From: CAVSRC01 sp963781775
GTDB lineage: Bacteria > Pseudomonadota > Alphaproteobacteria > Rhizobiales > Kaistiaceae
DNA: 64,000 nucleotides
Direction of reading: 5' to 3'
NCBI GenBank assembly: GCA_963781775.1
Contig: CAWAHE010000016.1
Span: 161,546 to 225,545, forward strand
Under the pieces are notes generated by a model. That model was not told the DNA's origin. It saw only the letters and a program-made list of their open reading frames with translations, and did not search any database. Made by a program: the position numbers and the translations under genes. The first letter of the stretch is position 1; each line of letters opens with the position of its first letter. Positions 43,905-52,766 of this stretch are shown in pieces.

Positions 43905-44861
43905 CTACCTGTTCACCACGGGCGTCGTGGCGCCTTTTCCGGAAAACCACGAATCGAGATTGTCCAGCACGTTTTGCCCCATGGCCTGCATCGTTTCCTC
44001 GGTCGCGCTCGCCACGTGCGGCGTCAGCACCACCTTGTCCATCTTCAGCAGTTCCTCGGGAACCGTCGGCTCGTCGTAAAACACGTCGAGGCCGGCGCCG
44101 CCAAGACGGCCCTCCTTCAGGGCGGCGACCAGCGCCGGTTCGTCCACCAGCCAGCCGCGCGCGACGTTGATCAGGATGCCGTTCGGCCCGAGTGCGTCGA
44201 TCATCTGCCGATTGACCATCGGCTCGCCGACGCCTTTGGGAGCGCCGGCCGCGCAGACGAAAAGAATGTCGGACTCCTCGGCGAGTTTCTGGGCGCTCCC
44301 GGCCAGATGATAGGGCACGTCGCGCGGCGCGGGATCGTAATACGAGATCTGCATCTTGAAGCCTTCAAGCCGGCGCGCGACCTCCGCGCCAATGCGTCCG
44401 AGGCCCAGCACGCCGGCCCGCATGCCCGAGAACTTGCGCGCTGCTGGCATGCGCGCCTTGAGCCATGCGCCGCTGCGCACGTAACGATCCGCTTCGACGA
44501 TCCTCCGGCTCACGGCCAGTCCGAGAACGATCGCAAGGTCCGCCACATCGTCGAAGAGGACCGGCGTCGTGGTGACGGTGATGTTGCGCCTGCGGCACGC
44601 GCTCATGTCGGTCGTTTCGAGCCCGACCCCGTGGATCGCAAGAATTTCCACGTTGGGAAGCACGTCGATTTCCTGGGCACTGAGGCCTGACATGCCATGT
44701 CCGACCACGCCGCGAATGCGCGGCCCCAGCGCCGCAAGCGCCTTCTGTCGGTCCGGCTCCTTGTAGATGTGATGGACAACGTATCGCTGGCCCATTTCAT
44801 CCATCAGGGCGGGACGCAACGCGCCAACGAGAGCGATTTCGATGCGATCTGAACTGTCCAT
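43905..44861 (-). CDS. D-2-hydroxyacid dehydrogenase
   Basis: The 318-residue enzyme has the NAD-binding GVLGLGRIGAEVARRL, the catalytic arginine in INVARGWLVDE, the glutamate in GLDVFYDEP and the histidine in LTPHVASATEETMQ. This is the glyoxylate/hydroxypyruvate reductase-like group. It would reduce a 2-oxoacid, perhaps the pyruvate-type product of the neighbouring aldolase or hydroxypyruvate. ATG 44861 (MDSSDRIEIALVGALRP) is used; a longer N-terminus is open but has no homology look. Confidence 0.9.
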   Translation of the reverse strand: MDSSDRIEIALVGALRPALMDEMGQRYVVHHIYKEPDRQKALAALGPRIRGVVGHGMSGLSAQEIDVLPNVEILAIHGVGLETTDMSACRRRNITVTTTPVLFDDVADLAIVLGLAVSRRIVEADRYVRSGAWLKARMPAARKFSGMRAGVLGLGRIGAEVARRLEGFKMQISYYDPAPRDVPYHLAGSAQKLAEESDILFVCAAGAPKGVGEPMVNRQMIDALGPNGILINVARGWLVDEPALVAALKEGRLGGAGLDVFYDEPTVPEELLKMDKVVLTPHVASATEETMQAMGQNVLDNLDSWFSGKGATTPVVNR

Positions 44862-45001
44862 ATTTTTCGGTACTCGGCTTCTGGGCGCAACACGCCGCTT
44901 ATAAACTGAAGGCGGGAAGGTTACCAAGGCTCCCGGCCGGTTCGGACCAGCGACGAGGCTCCGGCGAGTGCTGAGATGAAGGCAAATCAGGGAAACAGAC
45001 G

Positions 45002-45817
45002 ATGACCAAGACCGTGGTGATTACCGGCGCGAAGGGCAATCTCGGCGACAAACTGCGACGGCATTTCGAATCCCTCGGCTGGACGCTCCGCCTGATCGAC
45101 GTTTCCGATGGCGGCGATCCGGCGATAATCGCCAGCGATCTGGCGACATGGAACGAAAAGTGGGTATCCGCGCTTGCCGACGCCGATGCGGTTGTCCTGC
45201 TGGCTGGCGATCCGAGGCCGGATGCCGATTGGGCCTCCATCCAGAGATCGAATCTCGACCTGACGTTGAATGTCTACGAGGCGGCGGTGCGCCAGCGGGT
45301 CAAGCGCGTCATCTTTGCGAGCTCGAACTGGACCATGGCCGGTCATCGGTTCGCCGATGGGCCGCTGCCGACGGATCGGACGCCCTACCCGGTGAATCCG
45401 TATGGCATATCAAAGCTCGTTGGCGAGCGAATGGGCCGCTCCTTCGCCGAACGGTCGGGCATGTCGGTCATCTGCTTCCGCATCGGCTATTGCCAGCGCG
45501 CGGAGAACCTGCCCGGCCCGCATATGAACCATGGCGCCTGGGGCCAATACATGTGGCTCTCCAACCGCGACCTCTGCGACGGTTTCGAAAAGGCGGTGAT
45601 GGCACCGGCGGACGTCGGCTTCGCGGTTCTCAACCTGATGTCCGATAATCCCGGCATGCGTTGGGACATCGAAACGACGAAGCGCGTGATCGGCTATGCG
45701 CCGAGGGACGGCTACACCGTTCCCGACCGCGAACCGACCGTGGGCGAGCGCACGACGGAGCGCACCTATGCGCTGGTCGCATCGGCGAATGAATGGCTCG
45801 ACGAAACCATGGACTAG
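45002..45817 (+). CDS. NAD-dependent epimerase/dehydratase, uronate dehydrogenase-like
   Basis: The 271-residue extended SDR has the cofactor motif TGAKGNLGDK, FASSNWTMAGHR with the catalytic serine, and YGISK. The order and the YCQRAENLPGPHMN segment resemble uronate dehydrogenases (Udh), which oxidise galacturonate or glucuronate to the aldaro-lactone. ATG 45002 follows AGGGAAACAGACG. It is divergent from the 2-hydroxyacid dehydrogenase. Confidence 0.82.
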   Translation: MTKTVVITGAKGNLGDKLRRHFESLGWTLRLIDVSDGGDPAIIASDLATWNEKWVSALADADAVVLLAGDPRPDADWASIQRSNLDLTLNVYEAAVRQRVKRVIFASSNWTMAGHRFADGPLPTDRTPYPVNPYGISKLVGERMGRSFAERSGMSVICFRIGYCQRAENLPGPHMNHGAWGQYMWLSNRDLCDGFEKAVMAPADVGFAVLNLMSDNPGMRWDIETTKRVIGYAPRDGYTVPDREPTVGERTTERTYALVASANEWLDETMD

Positions 45818-45826
45818 CCTCGTCGC

Positions 45827-47053
45827 CTACACGGCGGCGAAAGCTGGCGCGCGGCGATGACGGAGCGTCAGCCACAGCGAGCCGACGATGATCAGGTTCG
45901 TGATCCCGGCAAAGGCGGCATTTGCGTAGGTCCAGGTGTAGGCGCCGGTGAGGTCGAAGAAGAAGCCACCCTGCCATCCACCCAGACCGTGGCCGAGATA
46001 GGCGAAGGCGAGGATGACGCCCATCGACGATGCGCGGCGGGCCGGCGCCGTAAGGTTGCGCGCCGTGACCAGGATCGTGGTCATCACGCCGGCATATCCA
46101 AAGCCGTAGATCGCCGCGTACAGCAGAAACGAGTCGAGCCGACCGATGAACGTGAATCCGAAGACGAGCGCGGTCTGCCAGCCTGACGCGAGCAGATAGG
46201 CGGGGATCGCGCCGATGACATCAGCCAGCCGACCGAAGACCACCCGTCCCGCGATGGCGACGAGAAGCATGGCGAACAGGACGCTGCCCGCCTGGGGCGC
46301 CGTGAAACCGCAGCCTTCGATCAGGGGCACGAGGTGGATGAGCGGCACCGACATGCAGGTGCAGCAGAATATGACCGCAGCCGAAAGCCACGCGGTGACG
46401 ACCGTGTTGGGAAGCCCGGACGGGCTCTCGTCAGAGAGGGCCGCCGCCCCGGCGGACGGACGGGGCGGATCGCGCAGCAGCAGCGCCAGAGGCAACAGCG
46501 CGACCAGCGTGATGGCGCCTTGTGTGGCCAACGCACCGCGCCAACCAAAAGCCTCGATCAGGAACGTGGCGGTAAAGGGCACGCCGCCCTGACCGAGCGC
46601 CTGACCGGCCGCGGCAACGCCGATGGCAAAGCCCGCGCCCTGGACAAACCACGTGCCGACGAGCGCCATCAGCGGCGCCGACAGGGCACCGCCACCGAAG
46701 GCCCCGGCGAGGAAGAAGAGCACGTAGAGTTGCCAGAGTTCGTTGGCGCGCGACGCGGCGAGGACGGCGAGGCCCGCCGCCGTGACGCCGAGAAGGGCGA
46801 TGCGGCGGGCGCCGATCCGGTCGGCGAGCCGCCCAAGCACCATGCTGCCAAGCGCGAGCCCGATCAGGCCGGCCGTATTGATCAGGGCGATATTGCCGCG
46901 ATCCCAGCCATAGGCGTCTTCGAGGGGCACGAAATAGGCGGAAAGCCCATTGACGAGCTGGCCCATGACAACCGCGAGGATCACCGAGGAAATCCCCAGG
47001 ATGACCCATCGATAGCTCGGCTCGGATGGTGCGGTATCGGCAGTCGACGACAT
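45827..47053 (-). CDS. MFS transporter
   Basis: The 408-residue protein has 12 hydrophobic helices and major-facilitator motifs (LGRLADRIGARRIALLGV between helices 2 and 3, FGRLADVIGAIPAYLL in the second half). The general look is that of the oxalate/formate or monocarboxylate exchanger group (AYFVPLEDAYGWDRGNIALI). It may carry a sugar acid or organic acid used by the neighbouring enzymes, which is inference from context. ATG 47053 is the start. Confidence 0.88.
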   Translation of the reverse strand: MSSTADTAPSEPSYRWVILGISSVILAVVMGQLVNGLSAYFVPLEDAYGWDRGNIALINTAGLIGLALGSMVLGRLADRIGARRIALLGVTAAGLAVLAASRANELWQLYVLFFLAGAFGGGALSAPLMALVGTWFVQGAGFAIGVAAAGQALGQGGVPFTATFLIEAFGWRGALATQGAITLVALLPLALLLRDPPRPSAGAAALSDESPSGLPNTVVTAWLSAAVIFCCTCMSVPLIHLVPLIEGCGFTAPQAGSVLFAMLLVAIAGRVVFGRLADVIGAIPAYLLASGWQTALVFGFTFIGRLDSFLLYAAIYGFGYAGVMTTILVTARNLTAPARRASSMGVILAFAYLGHGLGGWQGGFFFDLTGAYTWTYANAAFAGITNLIIVGSLWLTLRHRRAPAFAAV

Positions 47054-47163
47054 GATCCCCTCAGGAATTCCGCAATCGTCTCACAGCAAGGCTAATCGAC
47101 CCAGAGCATTCCCATAAACCGAATATCGATGCCGCTCCAGCGCCCGCATCGTCAGGCGGCCAT

Positions 47164-48234
47164 TCAGAGGTTCACCACTTTTCCTGTCCGAACCGATTGG
47201 TCTGCCGCCAGCACAATGCGCAGACTCTTGACGGCGTCCGCCAGGTGTTCGGTGAGGTCGAGGTCCTCGTCGATGGCGTTGAGCAGGAACCGCTGCTCGC
47301 GTTCGCAGAGGTCGTCGTGGCTGGGCTCGTCGGTCGTCACGATACGCTGGTCGGGCCTGGCCAGTGACCCATCCGTCGCCAGCTCGGCCGGATGATAGAG
47401 AATCTGGTTGGTCTTGGTGTGCGTGTTCATGTCGGCCGATTTGGTTTCCGCCCCCGCGCTCTCCGCCATGACGATCGAGACCGAGCCCTTGGGGCCGATC
47501 ACGTCCTTCACGAAGTAAGCGGTCTCGCTCATCATCGGTCCCCACCCGGCCTCGTACCACCCGACCGAACCGTCGTCGAACGTGACCTCGAAGTGACCGT
47601 AGTTGTACATGCCCGCGGGCATGTCCTCCGTCAGCCGCGCGCCGACGGCATGAACACTCGTCGGCGCGGCCCGGGTAATCTGGCACCAGACGTCGACGTA
47701 GTGGACGCCGCAATCGACGATCGGCGCCAATGTCTGGAGCAGCCGTTTATGCGTCTCCCACTGGGCGCCGCTGGACTGCTGGTTGAGGTTCATCCTGAAC
47801 ACCAGCGGTGTGCCGAGCGTGCGCGCCAACGCAATGAATTTCGTCCATGACGGATGATGGCGCAGGATATAGCCAACGACGACCTTGCGGCCGGTTTCCT
47901 GTGCCACGGCCGCCACCCTTTCCGCGTCGGCGACCGTTTCAGCGATCGGCTTCTCAAGGAAAATATGGGCGCCGGCCCGCATCGCCTTGATCGCATAGTC
48001 GGCATGAGTGTCCGACCAGGTGTTGATCGACACGACATCGGGTTTCAGTTCGGCAAGGGCTTTCTCAAAACTCGCGAACTGCCGGGCGCCGGAAAGCGCC
48101 GCCGGCAACGTTCTTTCGGCAATCCCGCGCTCGCAAACACCGATCACTTCAAATCCGTCGATGCGGGTGTAGGCGAGTGCGTGACCCATGCCCATGTTGC
48201 CGAGACCGACGACCAGAACCCTTTTTTTGACCAT
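47164..48234 (-). CDS. Gfo/Idh/MocA-family oxidoreductase
   Basis: The 356-residue enzyme has an N-terminal Rossmann fold (VLVVGLGNMGMGHALAYTRI), the family motif EKPIAETVADAERV with its conserved EKP lysine, and VVGYILRHHPSW. A C-terminal beta-sheet domain with DCGVHYVDVWC supplies the catalytic His-type region. It would oxidise or reduce a sugar or cyclitol. It lies 11 bp downstream of nagA on the same strand and is probably the third gene of the nagR-nagA operon. Confidence 0.9.
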   Translation of the reverse strand: MVKKRVLVVGLGNMGMGHALAYTRIDGFEVIGVCERGIAERTLPAALSGARQFASFEKALAELKPDVVSINTWSDTHADYAIKAMRAGAHIFLEKPIAETVADAERVAAVAQETGRKVVVGYILRHHPSWTKFIALARTLGTPLVFRMNLNQQSSGAQWETHKRLLQTLAPIVDCGVHYVDVWCQITRAAPTSVHAVGARLTEDMPAGMYNYGHFEVTFDDGSVGWYEAGWGPMMSETAYFVKDVIGPKGSVSIVMAESAGAETKSADMNTHTKTNQILYHPAELATDGSLARPDQRIVTTDEPSHDDLCEREQRFLLNAIDEDLDLTEHLADAVKSLRIVLAADQSVRTGKVVNL

Positions 48235-48245
48235 TGAGCCTCCGA

Positions 48246-49388
48246 TCAGGATTCGCTGTCGGCGTTGCCGTCGATCCAGGTCCCGCGCACTTTCAGATCG
48301 TCGCCGAGAAGCACCATGTTGGCGCGATAGCCGGGCGCCAGTCGGCCGAGCTCGCCTCCCAGCCCAAGAAATTCGGCCGGCGCACGCGACGCCATGTGGA
48401 GTGCCGCCTCAATCGGCAGACCGAGCGCGTTGACGGAGTTGCGGACGGCGCTGGCCATGTCGAGATCGGACCCGGCGAGCGTGCCGTCCGCCGTGAAGAG
48501 CGCGCCGCCAAAGCGCCTGACGGTACGCCCGTCGAGAACGAATTCGGTGAGGTCCGAGCCGACCGGCGACATCGCGTCGCTGACCAGCATCGTGCGCTGC
48601 CAGCCGCGCGCGGCGATCGCAACGCGCAAGCTCGGCGCCGACACGTGTTTCAGATCGACGATGATGCCGCACCAGCTTTGCGGATCGTCGAGGGCAGCGC
48701 CGACGGGGCCGGGTTCGCGGCCGGCGAGCGGCGGCATGGCGTTGAACAGATGGGTGAAGCCCGTGAGGCCGGCGGATCGTGCGGCCGCCATCGTCTCGTA
48801 CGACGCGACGGTATGTCCCGCCGACACGATGACTCCGGCAGCCACGAGCCGCGCTACGGTTTCGACCGGCACCATCTCCGGCGCGATCGTGAGCAGCGTA
48901 CGGCCCGAACCGAGAGAGGTGACGACTTCGAAATCCTCGTCCATCATCTGACGAAAGAGGTTGGGATCATGCACGCCTTTCCGCTCCGGGTTGAGGAATG
49001 GTCCCTCGAGATGAATACCCAGAACGCCGGGCACGGCCGACGCAAGCGCGGCACGGGCCGCGGTGACCGCCTCATGCATCTCGACCGGCGTTGAGGTGAT
49101 CAGCGTCGGCAGAAAGCCGGTCGTACCGAAACGGCGATGCGCTGCCCCGATGGTCGCGATCCCCTCCGCGCTGCGCATGTCATTGAAGAGCACGCCGCCG
49201 CCGCCGTTGACCTGGCAATCGATGAAGCCGGGCGCGAGCAACCCCTCGACGCGCCGCCGGGTGACATCGGGCGGGACCTCGTCGTCGGGAACCAACGCGA
49301 CAACGCGGCCGGCCTCGACGATAACGCTGATGCCTTCGAGAAGCCGGGCACCATCGAAAACCCGCGCGCCGCTCAGAGCCTGCCCCAT
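48246..49388 (-). CDS. nagA: N-acetylglucosamine-6-phosphate deacetylase
   Basis: The 380-residue amidohydrolase has GFIDCQVNGGGG, the metal-binding glutamate in HLEGPFLNPERKGVHD, histidines in VSAGHT and FTHLFNAMPPL, and the catalytic aspartate in MLVSDAMSPVG. These are all hallmarks of NagA. It removes acetate from GlcNAc-6-phosphate. ATG 49388 follows GGAG. It begins 38 bp after the regulator stop and shares its strand, so regulator, nagA and the Gfo/Idh/MocA gene form an operon. Confidence 0.93.
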   Translation of the reverse strand: MGQALSGARVFDGARLLEGISVIVEAGRVVALVPDDEVPPDVTRRRVEGLLAPGFIDCQVNGGGGVLFNDMRSAEGIATIGAAHRRFGTTGFLPTLITSTPVEMHEAVTAARAALASAVPGVLGIHLEGPFLNPERKGVHDPNLFRQMMDEDFEVVTSLGSGRTLLTIAPEMVPVETVARLVAAGVIVSAGHTVASYETMAAARSAGLTGFTHLFNAMPPLAGREPGPVGAALDDPQSWCGIIVDLKHVSAPSLRVAIAARGWQRTMLVSDAMSPVGSDLTEFVLDGRTVRRFGGALFTADGTLAGSDLDMASAVRNSVNALGLPIEAALHMASRAPAEFLGLGGELGRLAPGYRANMVLLGDDLKVRGTWIDGNADSES

Positions 49389-49425
49389 CAACGGGTCTCC
49401 GTGACGTGAAGAGCGTTCGTGGCGG

Positions 49426-50193
49426 TCATCGTCCGCTCGATCCGATCGAAAGCTCCGCGACGAAATCATATGCGTCGCCGCGGTAGTAGGACGCCGTGAA
49501 TTCCACCGGTCTGCCGTCGTCGAGAAAGGAGCGCCGCTCGATGTAGAGCGCCGGGCTTGCCGGCGGCACGTCGAGGAGTCGCGCTTGTTCGGCGTTGAGG
49601 AGAACCGCGTGTAGCCGCTGGAGCGCACGCCGGGGAGCACAGCCGCGGGCGGAAAGCGCGGCGTAGAGCGAGCCGTCGACGGCCTCCGGGTCTGGCAGGA
49701 AGCACGCCGGCACAACCGCGTTCTCGATCGCCATCGGAATACCCCCGGCAAGGCGCAGGCGCTGCAGCCGGCTCACCGGATCGCCGGGCGAGAGACCGAG
49801 GGCCATCGATTCTTTTGGCGAGGAAGGCCCGGTCGAACGTTCGATGAGTCGCGCGCCCGGTGTCAGCCCGCGAGCGATCATGTCATCGGTGAAGCTCGAG
49901 AGCCGCGACAGCGCCTGGTCGATATGCATGGCAGGAGCGATGAAGGTGCCCGAGCCCCAACGCTGAACCAGAATGCCCTTCTCGACCAGACCCGCCATGG
50001 CCTTGCGCACGGTGACCCGGGAAATTGCGAACTGGCGCGCAAGGTCGCGCTCGCTGGGCAGCGCGTCGTCCGCCTTCAGCCGACCCTCATTGACCAGCGT
50101 CTCGATGAGCCTCTGCAGCTGGAGATAGAGCGGCGTCGGGCTCGTCTCATCGAGCACCGCGTCATCGTTCCGATTGTCGACGAGGGTCAGCAT
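49426..50193 (-). CDS. GntR-family regulator, HutC/NagR type
   Basis: The 255-residue regulator has an N-terminal winged helix (TPLYLQLQRLIETLVNEGRL, LPSERDLARQFAISRVTVRK, GSGTFIAP). The C-terminal UTRA effector domain includes the closing region ALYIERRSFLDDGRPVEFTA. HutC-type regulators of nag genes respond to amino-sugar phosphates. It is divergent from the MurQ-like gene, and the 211-bp spacer carries two copies of TGCATRATAC, its likely binding sites. It probably represses both the nagA side and the transporter side. Confidence 0.9.
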   Translation of the reverse strand: MLTLVDNRNDDAVLDETSPTPLYLQLQRLIETLVNEGRLKADDALPSERDLARQFAISRVTVRKAMAGLVEKGILVQRWGSGTFIAPAMHIDQALSRLSSFTDDMIARGLTPGARLIERSTGPSSPKESMALGLSPGDPVSRLQRLRLAGGIPMAIENAVVPACFLPDPEAVDGSLYAALSARGCAPRRALQRLHAVLLNAEQARLLDVPPASPALYIERRSFLDDGRPVEFTASYYRGDAYDFVAELSIGSSGR

Positions 50194-50281
50194 GCCGCGG
50201 GATCGTCAATGTCGATGAGCACCGGTCTTGCCATTTATCGTGCGGCCTTGCTGGCCGGCCGCGCCCGGAAAAAGCGCCACA

Positions 50282-50361
50282 TGCATAATACAATGCCACT
50301 TTAAAGCCAATCGGCAAAATGCAGCGTTTGCCGCTTGTCGTGTTGGCAAATTGCATGATAC
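50282..50361. promoter_or_regulatory. two direct-repeat candidate operators of the GntR/NagR regulator
   Basis: TGCATAATAC at 50282-50291 and TGCATGATAC at 50352-50361 match at nine of ten positions and lie exactly 70 bp apart in the divergent spacer. The second copy falls between the promoter elements suggested at 50343-50372, where a repressor would block transcription. Confidence 0.45.
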
Positions 50362-50372
50362 CAATTCAATAT
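50343..50372 (+). promoter_or_regulatory. candidate promoter of the murQ-like/ABC operon
   Basis: TTGGCA (50343-50348) and CAATAT (50367-50372) are separated by 18 bases, about 35 bp before the MurQ-like start codon. The -10 match is only moderate. Confidence 0.35.
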
Positions 50373-50404
50373 CAGTTTGTCCTGGGAGGGTGGCAGGCGT
50401 CAGG

Positions 50405-51289
50405 ATGTCGGCAACCGAGACCATCAGCCCGCGCTATCGCGGCCTCGATGCCTGGAGCGACGACGCAATCCTGGCCGCCTTTGTCGACGGCCAACGCCGT
50501 GCCATCGACGCCGTCGGCGCAGCAAGCCCGGCCATTGCCCGCGCCGCCAGCGCGATTGCCGAACGGACCGGTGAAAACGGCCGGCTCATCTATGTCGGCG
50601 CCGGGTCATCCGGTTTGCTCGCTGCCCTCGACGGCATGGAGTTGGCGGGCACATTCGGTTGGCCGGAAGGACGCACGGCTTTCGTGCTCGCCAGCGGCAC
50701 CGAACTCCGGCCGGGCATGACGGGGGAATCCGAAGACGACGACGCCCTCGGCGCCGCTCTGCTTTCACGCCTTGATCCGCGGCCGGTCGATTCGGTGATC
50801 GCAGTCGCCGCAAGCGGCACCACGCCATTCACGCTCGCCGCCGCCAGGGCCGCCAGACAGGCGGGCGCGCTCACCATCGGCTTCGCCAACAACGCGGAGG
50901 CGGAACTGCTGCGCATTGTCGACCTGCCGGTGTTTCTCGATTCCGGATCAGAGGTCATCGCCGGTTCCACCCGAATGGGCGCCGGCACCGCGCAGAAGGC
51001 GGCGCTTGGTTTGTTGTCGAGCCTGACCATGATCCGCCTCGGCAACGTTCATGACACCCACATGGTGAGCGTGCGCGCCGACAACGCCAAGCTGCGCAAG
51101 CGCGCGCTGACGATGATCGCGGACATCGCCGGCGTCGGAGAGCACGAAGCGGCAAGCGCGCTATCCGCGTGCGGCGGCAGCGTCAAACAGGCGACGCTCG
51201 TCGCCCGCGGTCTGGCCCCGGCCGAGGCAGATCGCGTGTTGACTGAGGCAAGAGGGAATCTACGGGCCGCGCTTGCTCGACTGGAGTGA
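50405..51289 (+). CDS. MurQ-family N-acetylmuramic acid 6-phosphate etherase-like SIS protein
   Basis: The 294-residue SIS-domain protein has the etherase pattern: YVGAGSSGLLAALDGMEL with the conserved glutamate, AASGTTPFTLAAARAA, SGSEVIAGSTRMGAGTAQKA and a C-terminal UBA-like SALSACGGSVKQATLVARGL. True MurQ proteins have Lys after GSTRM/L (TRLKAGTAQK); here it is Gly, so the exact reaction is uncertain. MurQ splits MurNAc-6-phosphate into GlcNAc-6-phosphate and lactate, which would feed NagA encoded divergently. It starts the operon containing the sugar ABC transporter. Confidence 0.8.
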   Translation: MSATETISPRYRGLDAWSDDAILAAFVDGQRRAIDAVGAASPAIARAASAIAERTGENGRLIYVGAGSSGLLAALDGMELAGTFGWPEGRTAFVLASGTELRPGMTGESEDDDALGAALLSRLDPRPVDSVIAVAASGTTPFTLAAARAARQAGALTIGFANNAEAELLRIVDLPVFLDSGSEVIAGSTRMGAGTAQKAALGLLSSLTMIRLGNVHDTHMVSVRADNAKLRKRALTMIADIAGVGEHEAASALSACGGSVKQATLVARGLAPAEADRVLTEARGNLRAALARLE

Positions 51290-51356
51290 GCCGGTGCGGT
51301 CACGGAGACGTCGGCGGGCTGCCGTCGGCTGGCAAGACGAACAGGGAGTACGAAGG

Positions 51357-52634
51357 ATGACCAGACATTCACTGAGCATGAGACGCCTCGCCGCCACGGC
51401 AGCGACGGCGTTGGCACTATCGACGCTGAGCGGGATCGCCCTCGCCCAGACGACGCTTACGATCGAGAGCTGGCGAAACGACGATGCCGACCTGTGGACC
51501 AACCAGATCATTCCGGCCTTCGAGAAGGACCATCCGGATATCAAGGTTGTCTTCAATCCAACCGCGCCGACCGAGTACAACGCGGCGCTCAATTCGCGGC
51601 TGGAAGGTGGATCGGCCGGAGATCTCATTACCTGCCGGCCGTTCGATGCCTCGCTGGACCTGTTCAACAAAGGCTATCTGGCGCCGCTCAACGATCTGTC
51701 GGGCATGGAGAACTTCTCCGATGTCGCCAAGGTCGCCTGGAGCACGGACGACGGCAAGACCACCTTCTGCGTCCCGATGGCGTCGGTGATCCACGGCTTC
51801 ATCTACAACAAGAACATCTTCGACGAGTTGAAGCTCACCCCGCCGAAGACGGACGAGGAGTTCTTCGCCGTCCTCGACAAGATCAAAGCCGACGGCCAGT
51901 ACGTGCCGCTCGACCTGGGCACCGCCGACCAGTGGGAAGCCGCCACCATGGGCTTCCAGAACATTGGCCCGAACTACTGGAAGGGCGAGGACGGTCGCAA
52001 GGCGCTAATCGCCGGCACGGCCAAGTTCACCGACAAGCCCTACATCGACACATGGGCCCAGATGGCCAAGTGGGCGCCCTACATGGGCGATGGCTACCAG
52101 GCGCAGAAGTATCCTGACAGCCAGAACCTGTTCACCCTCGGACGCGCGGCCATCTACGCCGCCGGCTCGTGGGATATCACCACCTTCGAGAAACAGTCCG
52201 ACTTCAAGTTCGACGCCTTCCCGCCCCCGGTCGAGAAGGCCGGCGACACCTGCTACATCAGCGACCATGTCGACATCGCCATGGGCATCAACTCCAAGTC
52301 GCCGAACATCGACGCCGCCAAGACCTTCATGTCGTGGGTGGCATCGCCCGCCTTCGCCTCGATTTACGCGAACGCCCTGCCCGGCTTCTTCCCGTTGTCG
52401 AACGCCAAGGTGGACATCAAGGATCCGGTCGCCCAGACCTTCGTGAACTGGCGGCAGACCTGCAAGTCGACGATCCGCAACTCGTACCAGATCTTGTCGC
52501 GCGGAACGCCTAACCTCGAGAACGAACTCTGGAACGTCAGCGCCCAGGTTCTCAATGGCACCATGACGCCCGAGGACGCCGGCAAGCAGATCCAGGCCGG
52601 CCTCGATTCCTGGTACAAGCCGAAAGCCAACTAG
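51357..52634 (+). CDS. sugar ABC transporter substrate-binding protein (family 1)
   Basis: The 425-residue periplasmic receptor has a twin-lysine-free signal peptide (RRLAATAATALALSTLSGIA, then LAQ). The SBP_bac_1 body includes LTIESWRNDDADLWTNQIIP, AFEKDHPDIKVVF and the closing LDSWYKPKAN. ATG 51357 follows GAAGG. Its place after a MurQ-like gene and opposite nagA suggests an amino sugar such as GlcNAc, MurNAc or a disaccharide, which is inference. A strong terminator follows, which would keep binding-protein mRNA in excess over the permeases. Confidence 0.92.
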   Translation: MTRHSLSMRRLAATAATALALSTLSGIALAQTTLTIESWRNDDADLWTNQIIPAFEKDHPDIKVVFNPTAPTEYNAALNSRLEGGSAGDLITCRPFDASLDLFNKGYLAPLNDLSGMENFSDVAKVAWSTDDGKTTFCVPMASVIHGFIYNKNIFDELKLTPPKTDEEFFAVLDKIKADGQYVPLDLGTADQWEAATMGFQNIGPNYWKGEDGRKALIAGTAKFTDKPYIDTWAQMAKWAPYMGDGYQAQKYPDSQNLFTLGRAAIYAAGSWDITTFEKQSDFKFDAFPPPVEKAGDTCYISDHVDIAMGINSKSPNIDAAKTFMSWVASPAFASIYANALPGFFPLSNAKVDIKDPVAQTFVNWRQTCKSTIRNSYQILSRGTPNLENELWNVSAQVLNGTMTPEDAGKQIQAGLDSWYKPKAN

Positions 52635-52649
52635 AAAGCTGCACAACGG

Positions 52650-52686
52650 CGGGCCGCGAGCGCTATCGCGGCCCGTTTCTTTTCTT
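52650..52686 (+). terminator. rho-independent terminator/attenuator inside the sugar ABC operon
   Basis: CGGGCCGCGA (52650-52659) pairs perfectly with TCGCGGCCCG (52666-52675), followed by TTTCTTTTCTT. It lies 16 bp after the binding-protein stop and 80 bp before the first permease gene. Confidence 0.8.
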
Positions 52687-52766
52687 GCCCGGACGCCGCG
52701 GGCATTCGCATAGTGATGACGGGACACGCTTGCCCAGTCGGTGATCCACCCGGGCGGAAAGGGACG

